Source: Sphaerisporangium album
Lineage (GTDB): Bacteria; Actinomycetota; Actinomycetes; Streptosporangiales; Streptosporangiaceae
Reading direction: 5' to 3'
DNA length: 64,000 nucleotides
Assembly: GCF_003323745.1 (NCBI RefSeq)
Contig: NZ_QOIL01000001.1
Span: 372,001-436,000, forward strand
The notes under the pieces were generated by a model. The model was not told the origin of the DNA, searched no databases, and was given only the letters and a program-made list of their open reading frames with translations. The position numbers and the translations under genes are program-made. Of this stretch, positions 1-8,358 are shown piece after piece; positions within the stretch are counted from its first letter, which is position 1, and each line of letters starts with the position of its first letter.

Positions 1-670
1 CGCCGAACACCTCGCCCCAGCGTCCGAAGGGTTTGTTGCTGGTGACGACCAGGCTGGCCCGTTCGTAGCGGCTGGAGACGAGCTGGAAGAACAGGTTGGC
101 GGCTTGGGGTTCGAAGGGGATGTAGCCGACCTCGTCCACGATCAGCACCGGGATGCGTGACAACTTGGTCAGTTCGGTTTGCAGGGTGCCGGCGGCGTGG
201 GCGTCGGCCAGGCGGGCGACCCAGCCGGCGGCGGTGGCGAAGGCGACACGGTGTCCGGCTTGGCAGGCGCGGATGCCCAGGCCGACCGACAGGTGGGTCT
301 TGCCGGTGCCGGGCGGGCCGAGGAAGACCACGTTCTCGCGTGCGGTGACGAAGTCCAGGGTGCCCAGGTGGGCGATGACCTCGCGTTTGAGAGAGCGCTG
401 GTGGTCGAAGTCGAAGTCCTCCAGGGCTTTGCGGGCGGGGAAACGCGCCATTCGGATGCGGGCCTCGCCGCCGTGGGATTCACGGGCGGCGACCTCGCGT
501 TGCAGGCAGGCGGCCAGGAACTCCTCATGGCTCCACCCCTGGGTGCGGGCGCGCTCGGCCAGCCGGTCGATGGCCGCGGCCAGGGAGGGTGCTTTGAGCA
601 CCCGGGTCAGGTAGGCCAGTTCAGAGCCGATGGCACGGCCGCCGCCGCTGATAGTGGTGGTGTCGACCAT
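1..670 (-). CDS. istB: IS21 helper ATPase IstB (partial, runs off the left edge)
   Basis: IstB is the AAA+ ATPase that assists the IstA transposase in target selection for IS21 elements. The frame is open from an ATG at 670 to the window edge (223 codons). It carries a Walker A motif GPPGTGKTH, a Walker B motif VLIVDEVGY and the downstream TSNKPF..WGEVF sensor region typical of IstB. The istA stop and istB start share one base (TGATG), so the two are translationally coupled. The C-terminal tail is missing only because the window ends. Confidence 0.93.
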   Translation of the reverse strand, partial: MVDTTTISGGGRAIGSELAYLTRVLKAPSLAAAIDRLAERARTQGWSHEEFLAACLQREVAARESHGGEARIRMARFPARKALEDFDFDHQRSLKREVIAHLGTLDFVTARENVVFLGPPGTGKTHLSVGLGIRACQAGHRVAFATAAGWVARLADAHAAGTLQTELTKLSRIPVLIVDEVGYIPFEPQAANLFFQLVSSRYERASLVVTSNKPFGRWGEVFG

Positions 671-1893
671 CACGCGACCCCCTCGATATCGCACAGCACG
701 TCGTAGTCGCTCAGCCGTCGCAGTTCCACGGCGGCCTCTGCCGGGTGCGCGCGCTGGGCGCAAGTGGCTCGCATCATCGCGGCGGCATGCTGGTGGGCCG
801 GGTCGGTGATGGTCTGGTGCGGCGCCCAGCACCGCTGATGGCAGGCCACCTGCTGCCCGCCGCAGGTCACGGTGACATGGTCCAGGTCGGCGACCACCTC
901 CACCAACCGGCCGATCGCCGAGGGATGCACCGAGTAGTCACACGAGGCGATGCGCACATAGTGGTCGCGTCCCAGCCGAGTCGCACTACGCCAGCCGACG
1001 ATCGGAGCGACCGGCGGCAACGCCAGCATCGCCTCCAGGTCGGCCGTGAGCCGGTCGATGGGCCGGCAGGCGATCCGCCGATGATGGCGCCGGTTCGCCA
1101 GGCCCAGCCAGTCGGCCAGCTGAGCGTTGAAGTCCTGCGGCGAGGTGAACGACCGTCCCGGCAGAAACGAGGTCTCCAAATAGCCGTTGGCCCGCTCGAC
1201 CAGTCCTTTGGCCTCAGGATCTCCGGGCTTGCACTGCAGGATGCGCACCCCGAGTGTTCCGCGGAAGGCGGTGGCCTGACTGGTGAGCTGCGGCCGTCCG
1301 GCCTTCCACTGGCCGACCGCCGATTCGTTGTCCCACACCAGCGTCTTGGGCACCCGGCCAAGCGCCGACAGCAACGCCCAGTGCCCGGCGAACAGGTCCC
1401 CGGCGGTGCGTGAGGGCAGCATCCGGGCCATGAGCCAGCGGGAGTAACCGCTGACCATCACCAAAACCGGCGGGCTGGTCGCCTGTTGCCCGACACCCAG
1501 TGGCACCTTCACCGCCGGGAACCACAGATCGCACTGGACCAGCTCGCCCGCCTGATAGGTCGTCCTGGACGCCGGATCGACCGGCTTGAACGCCGGCCGC
1601 AGCATCCGCACCCGGTCCTTGAGCACCGTAAGCGACCGGTTCCAACCGATCCGCTCAGCGATCACCGTCGCCGGCATGTCCGGAAACTCGGCCAGCAACG
1701 CCCGGATCTGCGGGTCGACCGCATCCACGATCGATCCCTTGCCCGGCCGCTGGTACTTCGGTGGCGTCTCGGCTACCAACGCTCGCTTGACGGTGTTCTT
1801 CGAGATGCCCATCCGCCGCGCGATCGCCTTGATCGGCATCCGCTCAGCACGATGCAGCCGGCGGATCTCCGCCCAGTCCTCCACCTTGATCAC
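670..1893 (-). CDS. istA: IS21-family transposase IstA
   Basis: DDE transposase of 407 aa, within the usual size range for IstA. The N-terminus (about residues 1-45) is an HTH of the type that reads the element ends (IKAIARRMGISKNTVKRAL). The integrase core follows, with the catalytic triad visible as VQCDLWF (first Asp), LVWDNES (second Asp) and EAKGLVERANGYLE (Glu). A Mu-transposase-like C-terminal region comes after it. The frame is intact, so the element may still be active if its other end is complete. It is followed by istB with a one-base overlap. Confidence 0.95.
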   Translation of the reverse strand: MIKVEDWAEIRRLHRAERMPIKAIARRMGISKNTVKRALVAETPPKYQRPGKGSIVDAVDPQIRALLAEFPDMPATVIAERIGWNRSLTVLKDRVRMLRPAFKPVDPASRTTYQAGELVQCDLWFPAVKVPLGVGQQATSPPVLVMVSGYSRWLMARMLPSRTAGDLFAGHWALLSALGRVPKTLVWDNESAVGQWKAGRPQLTSQATAFRGTLGVRILQCKPGDPEAKGLVERANGYLETSFLPGRSFTSPQDFNAQLADWLGLANRRHHRRIACRPIDRLTADLEAMLALPPVAPIVGWRSATRLGRDHYVRIASCDYSVHPSAIGRLVEVVADLDHVTVTCGGQQVACHQRCWAPHQTITDPAHQHAAAMMRATCAQRAHPAEAAVELRRLSDYDVLCDIEGVA

Positions 1894-1906
1894 CCTCCAG
1901 AGTTAC

Positions 1907-1946
1907 TGAAGGGGGTCCGTTTTCGGCCGTCGTCAGGGGGTCAACA
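1907..1946. repeat. IS21 terminal end with two subterminal repeats
   Basis: Two copies of a GGGGGTC core (TGAAGGGGGTCC at 1907-1918 and TCAGGGGGTC at 1933-1942) sit between the istA start and the presumed end of the element, which finishes in CA at 1945-1946. The exact terminus is inferred. A CA at 1949-1950 is a possible alternative. Confidence 0.6.
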
Positions 1947-1947
1947 T

Positions 1948-2751
1948 TCACACGTCGTCGACACTCTCGCGTTCTTCGCCGCAGAGCTACGCCGCCTCCG
2001 AGAAGAAGCCGGTCTGACCCAGGAACAACTCGGCACTCTGATCAACTACTCGTCGGCGCAGGTCAGCGCCGTAGAGAACATCAGACGCAACCCAAAGAAG
2101 GACTTCGCCGAGGGCTGTGACCAGGCTCTCCAGACGGACGGCTACTTCGGACGCCTGTGGCCTCTGGTCCGCCGCGCTGTTCACCGCCCTGCTGTTCGCT
2201 CGTACTTTGAGGCGGAACGCGTGGCGACGTCCATCAAGAACTTTGAGCCCTTCAATGTGCCCGGCCTGCTGCAAACTCCCGGATATGTCCAGGCGCTGAT
2301 GCAGGTGGCAGGGCTGGAGGACTTCGACGATCGTGTTGAAGCAAAGATTTCGGAGCGATTGGATCGGCAGACGATACTTCAGGGGAAGACTTCGCCAGGG
2401 TTCTTCGCGGTCGTCGATGAGGCTGTACTGCAGCGACCAGTTGGTGGCAAGGCGGTCATGCGAGAGCAGTTGGAGCATCTGATCAAGATGGCCGCACGGC
2501 CACGAATCATTATTCAGGTAGTTCCGGCCACCGTGGGTGCGTACCCAGGGGTGAACGGCCCCGTTGCTTTGCTGTCCCTCCCGGGTCTTTCAGAGGTTGG
2601 TTACATTGAGAACGTGCTCGGTGGGCAGATCATCGACGTTCCTGATGATGTAGCGAAGCTCGCCTATACCTTCGATACGGTGCGAGCCGAGGCGCTGTCC
2701 CAGAAGTCATCGATCGACCTGATCAGAAGGGTGTTGGAAAAGTGGGCGTGA
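1948..2751 (+). CDS. Scr1-type XRE regulator with DUF5753, 5' end lost to IS21 insertion
   Basis: The readable frame gives 267 residues: an XRE-type HTH (about residues 12-65 from base 1948, with LRRLREEAGLTQEQLG) and a DUF5753 region with the hallmark VPGLLQTPGYVQALM (about 104-118). This is the Scr1 antitoxin-like family, which in Streptomyces works with a DUF397 partner. The N-terminus is odd. The frame continues backward into the IS with no ATG, GTG or TTG near the expected start; the closest upstream ATG in frame (about 1852) lies inside the element. The native start was probably removed by the IS. The gene overlaps the following DUF397 gene by 10 bp. The family assignment is firm; whether it is expressed is doubtful. 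Confidence 0.8.
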   Translation, partial: SHVVDTLAFFAAELRRLREEAGLTQEQLGTLINYSSAQVSAVENIRRNPKKDFAEGCDQALQTDGYFGRLWPLVRRAVHRPAVRSYFEAERVATSIKNFEPFNVPGLLQTPGYVQALMQVAGLEDFDDRVEAKISERLDRQTILQGKTSPGFFAVVDEAVLQRPVGGKAVMREQLEHLIKMAARPRIIIQVVPATVGAYPGVNGPVALLSLPGLSEVGYIENVLGGQIIDVPDDVAKLAYTFDTVRAEALSQKSSIDLIRRVLEKWA

Positions 2752-3095
2752 CACTTCCTCTCTGGCGTAAGTCCAGCCACAGCGGCACTGAAGGAAACTG
2801 TGTCGAGGTGGCGTTGATATGGCGGAAGTCCAGCCATAGCGGCGGTGAAAACGAGTGCGTCGAAGTCATGGCTGGCTGGGACAAGTCCAGCTACAGCGGT
2901 AGTGGAGGCAACTGTGTCGAAGCAGCCGTGATGGGGTCGGACCAAGCGACGGCACCCCACAAGACAGAGCCCGGTCGGTTCATCGTGATGCGCGACAGTA
3001 AGAACCCCGATGGGCCCTGGCTCTATGTCCCTCCTGCCGCATGGGATGCGTTCCGCCTTGGCTTACGGGCCGGGCAGCTCGACAGCCGTCGATGA
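2742..3095 (+). CDS. DUF397 protein with triplicated N-terminal motif
   Basis: A 117-aa protein of the DUF397 family, the usual partner of Scr1-type regulators (Scr2 acts as the toxin in the Streptomyces coelicolor Scr1/Scr2 pair). DUF397 proteins are normally about 60-75 aa with one W.KSS.SG...NCVEVA motif. Here the motif occurs three times (codons from 2763, 2820 and 2877), followed by the usual C-terminal VMRDSKNPDGPWLYV and an aromatic tail. Starts with GTG, overlapping the regulator by 10 bp. The toxin or partner role is inferred from family and context. Confidence 0.9.
   Translation: MGVTLPLWRKSSHSGTEGNCVEVALIWRKSSHSGGENECVEVMAGWDKSSYSGSGGNCVEAAVMGSDQATAPHKTEPGRFIVMRDSKNPDGPWLYVPPAAWDAFRLGLRAGQLDSRR
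2763..2927 (+). repeat. 57-nt tandem repeat, three copies, inside the DUF397 gene
   Basis: Three copies of a 17-codon motif (WRKSSHSGTEGNCVEVA, WRKSSHSGGENECVEVM, WDKSSYSGSGGNCVEAA) start at 2763, 2820 and 2877, an exact 57-nt period including two linker codons. The copies differ at many bases, so the duplication is not recent or has been diversified. Confidence 0.9.
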
Positions 3096-3147
3096 AGCTG
3101 GAACCCATCAGGTCTCGGCGCAGGCCCTGAGAGGGGCGGGTCCGGCG

Positions 3148-3723
3148 TCATGAAAGTTGACGGAGGTGGATGCGCTCTCCGTCGTGGTCGAGGATGGCCA
3201 GGACCTCGGCGGGGCCGCCGCGAGCTCCGAAGGCGTGGGGGATCATGGTCGAGAACTCCGCCGCCTGGCCGGCCTCGACGAGGATGGTCCGCTCTCCCAG
3301 CAGCAGGACGATCGTTCCCGACAGGACCACGAACCAGTCCTTTCCGGGATGGACCTTCATCTCATCGGCGCTGCGCCGAGGCTCGGGCCTCGTGACGCGC
3401 ATCTTGGCCACGGTCAGACCGGGCTCCCGGCTCAACACCCAGGCGATCATCCCACGCGCCTCGTCCCGCTGCGGCCTGATCACCACGTCGTCGTCGGAGA
3501 CGGACTCCACCAACTGGTCGAGGGTGGTTCCGAGGGCGCGGGCGAGCGTGGTGAGCTGGTCGAGGCTGATCCGCCGGTGGCCCGTCTCGATACGGCTCAG
3601 GGTGGAGGGACTCAGGTAGCAGCGCCCGGCCAGATCGTCGAGCGACCAGCCCCGGGCCAAACGGAGCCCTCTGATGCGCATGCGGACCAGACCGTCCAGA
3701 TCACCGTCTTGCGTCATACGCAA
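3148..3723 (-). CDS. XRE-family regulator with C-terminal cupin
   Basis: A 191-aa two-domain regulator: an XRE HTH at about residues 13-70 (LRLARGWSLDDLAGRCYLSPSTLSRIE) and a C-terminal cupin barrel at about 105-190 (HPGKDWFVVLSGTIVLLLGER, then EAGQAAEFSTMIPHAF). This architecture usually binds a small ligand in the cupin and regulates an adjacent divergent gene. It is divergent from the methyltransferase at 3765 with only 41 bp between starts, so it probably represses that gene and itself. The in-frame ATG at 3717 is an alternative start. Confidence 0.88.
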   Translation of the reverse strand: MRMTQDGDLDGLVRMRIRGLRLARGWSLDDLAGRCYLSPSTLSRIETGHRRISLDQLTTLARALGTTLDQLVESVSDDDVVIRPQRDEARGMIAWVLSREPGLTVAKMRVTRPEPRRSADEMKVHPGKDWFVVLSGTIVLLLGERTILVEAGQAAEFSTMIPHAFGARGGPAEVLAILDHDGERIHLRQLS

Positions 3724-3764
3724 GATGCTATGTCAATGGCGCAAGGTGCACGTAGCGTTGAGGC

Positions 3765-4682
3765 ATGCGAAGCCATCACCACGATCATGACGACCAGCAC
3801 GAGCACGGCCGCGAGCACGGGCACGGGCACGGGCATCAGCACGGGCACCACGCCGCGGCCGGGAACGGCGAGGCGGCCATGGCCGAGATCCTCGACCTCG
3901 ACGCCGAGGTCATGCACGCGTACATGTCCGAGGTGACCGCCTGGATCGGCGAGCTCACCGCCGACGCGCCCCCGCGCCGGATCCTCGACCTGGGGAGCGG
4001 AACCGGCACCGGCACGTTCGCCCTGCTCCGGCGGTTCGGGCGGGCAGACGCGGTCGCCCTGGACGTCTCCTCCGACATGCTGCGCCACCTCGCCGAAAGG
4101 GCCCGGGAGCTGGGCCTGGCCGACCGGATTCGTACCGTTCAGGCGGACCTGGACGCGGAGTGGCCCGCCCTCGACCCCGTCGACCTGGTCTGGGCGTCCT
4201 CGTCCCTGCACCACATGGCCGATCCCGATCGCGTCCTCGCCGACGTCTTCGCGACGCTCCGTCCCGGAGGGCTCCTGGTCGTGGCCGAGATGGAGTCGTT
4301 CCCGCGTTTCCTCCCCGACGACCTCGGCATCGGCCGGCCCGGACTCGAAGCGCGCTGCAAGGCCGTCCTGGACGAACGGCGGATCGCCGTGCACCCGCAC
4401 TTCGGCTCCGACTGGGGCTCGCGCCTGACCAAGGCGGGCTTCGCCATCGAGGACGAGCGGACCTCCGCCATCGAGTTGACGCCGCCCCTTCCCCCGGCGA
4501 CCGGCCGTTACGCCCAGGCGAGCCTGCGGCGCCTGCGGTCCGGCCTGGACGGCGTGCTGAGCGCCGACGACCTCGCCACGCTCGACGTCCTCCTCGACGG
4601 CGACGGACCCGCGAGCCTCCTGCGGCGCGACGACCTCACCGTCCGCACCACGAGGACGGTCTGGGCGGCCCGGAGGCCGTGA
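3765..4682 (+). CDS. Class I SAM-dependent methyltransferase with His-rich N-terminal tail
   Basis: A 305-aa methyltransferase with SAM-binding motif I ILDLGSGTGTGTFALL, then ALDVSSDML and a motif IV region LVWASSSLHHMADPDR. The substrate cannot be read from the sequence. The first ~30 residues are almost entirely His, Asp, Glu, Gly and Gln (over a dozen His), a likely metal-binding tail. GAGG lies just upstream of the ATG at 3765. It is paired with the divergent XRE-cupin regulator; this pairing of regulator and small-molecule methyltransferase suggests a ligand-induced unit, but that is inference. Confidence 0.87.
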   Translation: MRSHHHDHDDQHEHGREHGHGHGHQHGHHAAAGNGEAAMAEILDLDAEVMHAYMSEVTAWIGELTADAPPRRILDLGSGTGTGTFALLRRFGRADAVALDVSSDMLRHLAERARELGLADRIRTVQADLDAEWPALDPVDLVWASSSLHHMADPDRVLADVFATLRPGGLLVVAEMESFPRFLPDDLGIGRPGLEARCKAVLDERRIAVHPHFGSDWGSRLTKAGFAIEDERTSAIELTPPLPPATGRYAQASLRRLRSGLDGVLSADDLATLDVLLDGDGPASLLRRDDLTVRTTRTVWAARRP

Positions 4683-4800
4683 GCACCTCCTACGGTCTGG
4701 GCGCCACGAGGCGCCCGTGGGCACCTCCTGACGTGGACGGCCTTCCCTGCCTCGTCCAGGCTCACGCGGGCGCACCGGCCGTCTCCAGGTCGCCCGGGAC

Positions 4801-6264
4801 TCACGCGGGCGAACCGGCCGTCTCGGGCCGGTGGTCCCGGTGCCGCCGGCGGAGCAGGGCCAGCAGGGACGCGCCCGCCAGGTACACGGCGAGCGCGGCC
4901 GGGGGCAGGCCGGTCGGACCGTGATAGGCCGGTCCGGCCAGGGCGACGGCGAGGAGGGCGGCGACGACGGCGGCGGCGCCGAGGACGGTGAGCACGGCGG
5001 CCACCGGCGCTCGCGCGGCGGGCGAGGCGGCGGCCACCGGCGCTCGCGCGCCCGGTGAGGCGCCGAGTGGTTCCCCGCGTCGCTCGGCGCGGCCGAACAC
5101 CGCGACCAGCGCCGCGAGGATCACGGCCAGGCACAGCAGCCAGGGGATCCGCAGCAGCACCCAGGGGAGCGACCCCGGCTCGGGCTGGGGCATCACGCCC
5201 GTCCCGTACAGGGCCAGGGCGCCGATGATGAGGGCGGTCATGTGCCAGAGGAACAGCGTCATGATCACGGAGTTGACCGCGACCACCGTCGTCCACGGGC
5301 CGGGCCGCCGCAGCCACCGGTTCCCCAGGTCCCGTAGGCACAACGCGACGCCCGTCTGTGCGGTCGCGAGGGCGAGCAGGGCCAGGGTGGGCGGCGCGGT
5401 GTTCTGTATCGCTTCTCCCGGGAACCCGACCATGCTGACCGGGTAGGGGCCGGCCACCGTCAGCGCCACGAGGGCGCCCGCTCCGAGCACCGCCATCGGC
5501 GCGGCGACCAGAGGTCTGGCGGGAAGGCGGCCGTCCTGCCAGGCGAAGCCGAGCTGGTGGACGGCCAGCCATGCCAGCAGGTAGTTCGCCTGGCCCACGT
5601 ACGGGACGTCGAGCGCGAGCCGCGTCAGATCACCCGCGCCGACCAGGGCCGCGAGGACGACCGGCACGGCCAGACCCGCGCGGCGGTGCAGCGCGTACAT
5701 GGCCGGGGCGAGCACGACCACGGCGATGTAGACGACCAGGAACCACAGCGGGATCAACGCCAGCCAGACCCCGAGGCCGATCAGGGACGGGCCGACGCCC
5801 GCGAGCCGCGCGGCCAGCGCGACCGCCGCGAGCGTGCACAGCAGGACGGTGGTCGGGCGGACGAGGCGGGCGGTCCTGCCGAGCACCCAGGCGGTGGCGA
5901 CGCCGCCGCGCCGCAGGTGCGAGGTGAGGGACGCGGCGTTGGCGTACCCGCCGACCAGGAAGAACAGGGGCATGACCTGGAAGACCCACGTCAGCGGGCG
6001 CGTCCAGGGCACGGTCTCCAGCACGGTGCGCCCGGCGAACCCTCCGGGGCCGTGGGTGATCGAGACGACGAGCCAGTGGCCGGTGACGACCGCCGTGATG
6101 GCGAACGCCCGGACGAGGTCGACGTAGCGGTCCCGCCGCGCGGGCGTCCGCTGCGCCGCCTGCCGTATCCGCGCGACCGGTGACCCGCCCGGTCTGCGCG
6201 CCCGCCACGCCGTCCGTCGTGCACCCGGGGTCGCGCCGGGTTCCCTGGTGTCGCCCTCCGCCAT
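4801..6264 (-). CDS. Membrane acyltransferase (acyltransferase 3 family)
   Basis: A 487-aa integral membrane protein. After a charged cytoplasmic N-terminus (about 1-45) comes the acyltransferase-3 signature region RYVDLVRAFAITAVVTGHW, with the family His, followed by about ten hydrophobic segments including PLFFLVGGYANAASL and LFLWHMTALIIG. Such enzymes O-acylate cell-wall or secreted carbohydrates or lipids; the substrate is unknown. The C-terminus is Ala/Pro-rich and then hydrophobic. The 306-bp region upstream holds two short palindromes. Confidence 0.85.
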   Translation of the reverse strand: MAEGDTREPGATPGARRTAWRARRPGGSPVARIRQAAQRTPARRDRYVDLVRAFAITAVVTGHWLVVSITHGPGGFAGRTVLETVPWTRPLTWVFQVMPLFFLVGGYANAASLTSHLRRGGVATAWVLGRTARLVRPTTVLLCTLAAVALAARLAGVGPSLIGLGVWLALIPLWFLVVYIAVVVLAPAMYALHRRAGLAVPVVLAALVGAGDLTRLALDVPYVGQANYLLAWLAVHQLGFAWQDGRLPARPLVAAPMAVLGAGALVALTVAGPYPVSMVGFPGEAIQNTAPPTLALLALATAQTGVALCLRDLGNRWLRRPGPWTTVVAVNSVIMTLFLWHMTALIIGALALYGTGVMPQPEPGSLPWVLLRIPWLLCLAVILAALVAVFGRAERRGEPLGASPGARAPVAAASPAARAPVAAVLTVLGAAAVVAALLAVALAGPAYHGPTGLPPAALAVYLAGASLLALLRRRHRDHRPETAGSPA

Positions 6265-6570
6265 GGCCGGACATTCCTTTCCGCTCCCTTAACGTCCTAT
6301 CAAGAGAGCTCCGGGCGGTTGAACCGCGCGGATACTCAATGGCACCTGGTGTCTGCCACCTAGTGGCAGGGCGTACACGTACTTGGCCCGGCCGGGCCGC
6401 CATCAGCGGCCGGCTCGGTCGTCCGACGCCGGCGCGTCTCGATCGGGTCCGGCCGGCGTGAACGATCACGGCCGACACTGGACCAGGTTTGGCCGTTTTA
6501 TGAGACCTGTGCTGTTCACCTTGCGCTGGGATACTTCCGGCATTCTGGGCGCGTGCGATGAGGTGATGGG
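6265..6570. promoter_or_regulatory. Divergent intergenic region with two short palindromes
   Basis: This 306-bp gap separates the divergent acyltransferase and the HTH-glycosidase-like gene. It holds CTGCCAC-CTA-GTGGCAG (6353-6369) and GCGGTT-G-AACCGC (6315-6327), both of operator size and close to the acyltransferase start. No clear sigma-type promoter was assigned, and no gene is seen in the gap. GAGG at 6560-6563 precedes the GTG start at 6571. Confidence 0.45.
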
Positions 6571-8352
6571 GTGTCCGGGGAGCGGCTGGCCGAGCTGCTT
6601 TTGGAGGTCAAGGCGCGTAGCGGCCGCACCTACGAGGCGTTGAGCCGTCGCACGGGCATGAGCCGGTCCACGGTGCACCGTTACTGCCGCGGCGAAATCG
6701 TTCCCGACACCTTCGGGCCGCTGGAGCGGATCGCGAGAGCGAGCGGCGCCGGCCAAGGGGAAGTGGACGAGTTGTACCGGCGCTGGACCCAGGCCGTGGC
6801 GGCCGGGGCCACGGGCGCGACCACCGGCAGGGACACGGCGGGCGCAGCGGACATGCCGGGCGTGCCGGGCGTGGCCGGCGCGGTGAGTGCGGTGAGCACG
6901 GCGAGTCTGGGGAACGCGCCGGCGTTCGACGACCTCGGGAAGGGGGTCGTGGGGCCGGACGAGAACCGGGTGCACGCCGACCGGGAAAGCGCTCCCGATG
7001 CCGCGCGGCGCGACGTGGCGTCCCCGCCTTCCGGGCACGCGTGGGTACGCCGGAGGCCGGCCGTCATGGCGAGCGTGTTGACGGTGCTGTGCCTCGCGCT
7101 CCTGAAGGCCGGTACCCCGGCGGCGTCCTGGACTCCGAGCCCGCCCGCCCAGTGGATCAGCGGCCCCGCCTGGAGCAGCTTTCCCGCTCCCGTGCCACGC
7201 ACCCTGTTCGGCGTCACCATGAACAGCTCCACCGGCACCATGCCGGGCTTCCGGGTCGGCGCGGTGCGGCTCTGGGACAGCGAGACCCGCTGGGCGCAAC
7301 TCCAGCCGGCACGAGGCGAGTTCGACTGGCCTGTGCTCGACCGTCTCGTCGCGGGGGGCGAGAGCGCCGGGCTGCCCGTCCTGTTCGTGCTGGGAGGGAC
7401 GCCCGCGTGGGCCAGTCCCACGGGCCCCGCGGCGCCCTACCCCGACGGATCCCGGGCCGCGCCGCCCGACGACCTGGCCGACTGGGACGCCTTCGTGCGC
7501 GCTCTGGTGAAGCGGTACCGCGGGCGCATCGAGGCCTACGAGCTGTGGGTGCTCGCGAACGATCGGCGGTTCTACGCCGGCAGCGTCGAGAGGCTGGTCG
7601 AGATGACCCGGCGGGCGAGCGGGATCATCCGGGCGGCCGACCCCAGGGCGACGGTGGTCTGCCCCGGGATGGGGCAGTTGTGGACGCCCGAGGGGCAACG
7701 CGTGCTGCGGCGGTTCGCGGAGCTCGGAGGGTACGGGCACTGCGATGTCGCGAGCGTCAAGCTGTACCAGCGCACGGCCTCCGATCCGCCGGAAAGCGTG
7801 CTCCAACTGGTGACCACCATCGATCGGGTGCTGCACGAGGCGGGCGTCCAGCCGCCCGTGTGGAACACGGGTACCACCTACACGATCCCGCTGGAGCGCC
7901 CGCTCGATGCCACCAGGGCCCGCGACTACGCCGTGCGCTTCTTCCTCACCGGGCTGTACGCGCGGCAGTACAACGTGGAGCGCATGTACTTCTACAACTG
8001 GGGCGGAACCAAGATCCCCATCGTGCTGCAGGCCGACGGAGGCGCGCCCACCCGTGCCGCGCTCGCGGTGGAGCGGCTGGAACGGTGGCTCGCCCACGCC
8101 AAGAGCCGGTCGTGCGGCCACGGCCTGGCGATCTCCCTTCCGGAGAACGTCTGGCAGTGCGAGTTCACCATCACCGAACCCGGCGGCGCGCGCACCGCCG
8201 TGATCCGGTGGGCCATCACCGGGACGGCCGACACCACCGCCGGTCCGAAAGCCCAGACGGTGCGTCGGCTCGACGGCGGCGCCACCGCCGTGCGGCCCGG
8301 CGACACCGTGACAGTGACGGAGGAGCCCATCCTCATCGAGGACCGCCCGTAG
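6571..8352 (+). CDS. Membrane-anchored HTH protein with degenerate glycoside-hydrolase ectodomain
   Basis: A 593-aa protein with three parts: an XRE-like HTH (about residues 5-70, TYEALSRRTGMSRSTVHRY), a low-complexity linker and one transmembrane segment (about 163-181), then an extracellular TIM-barrel region resembling beta-xylosidase-type (GH39/GH5-like) glycosidases. In related enzymes the acid/base lies in a W-N-E-x-N motif; here it reads WVLAN (326-330). The nucleophile Glu after W-N-T is Gly (434). Both catalytic carboxylates therefore seem lost, which suggests a carbohydrate-sensing or structural role rather than hydrolysis. GTG start with GAGG 8 bases upstream. Confidence 0.75.
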   Translation: MSGERLAELLLEVKARSGRTYEALSRRTGMSRSTVHRYCRGEIVPDTFGPLERIARASGAGQGEVDELYRRWTQAVAAGATGATTGRDTAGAADMPGVPGVAGAVSAVSTASLGNAPAFDDLGKGVVGPDENRVHADRESAPDAARRDVASPPSGHAWVRRRPAVMASVLTVLCLALLKAGTPAASWTPSPPAQWISGPAWSSFPAPVPRTLFGVTMNSSTGTMPGFRVGAVRLWDSETRWAQLQPARGEFDWPVLDRLVAGGESAGLPVLFVLGGTPAWASPTGPAAPYPDGSRAAPPDDLADWDAFVRALVKRYRGRIEAYELWVLANDRRFYAGSVERLVEMTRRASGIIRAADPRATVVCPGMGQLWTPEGQRVLRRFAELGGYGHCDVASVKLYQRTASDPPESVLQLVTTIDRVLHEAGVQPPVWNTGTTYTIPLERPLDATRARDYAVRFFLTGLYARQYNVERMYFYNWGGTKIPIVLQADGGAPTRAALAVERLERWLAHAKSRSCGHGLAISLPENVWQCEFTITEPGGARTAVIRWAITGTADTTAGPKAQTVRRLDGGATAVRPGDTVTVTEEPILIEDRP

Positions 8353-8358
8353 CCGACG

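Larger units (their letters stand above)
1..1946 (-). mobile_element. IS21-family insertion sequence, one end plus istA and istB
   Basis: The istA-istB gene pair and the end sequence upstream of istA mark an IS21-family element that runs off the left edge of the window. On the strand of istA the outer end reads TGTTGACCCCCTGA, ending near 1946. A second copy of the GACCCCC core lies at 1907-1918 (TGAAGGGGGTCC on the plus strand), about 26 bp from the first at 1933-1942. Repeated subterminal motifs of this kind are usual for IS21 ends. The far end and the target duplication lie outside the window, so completeness cannot be judged. The insertion abuts the reading frame of a Scr1-type regulator. 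Confidence 0.88.
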
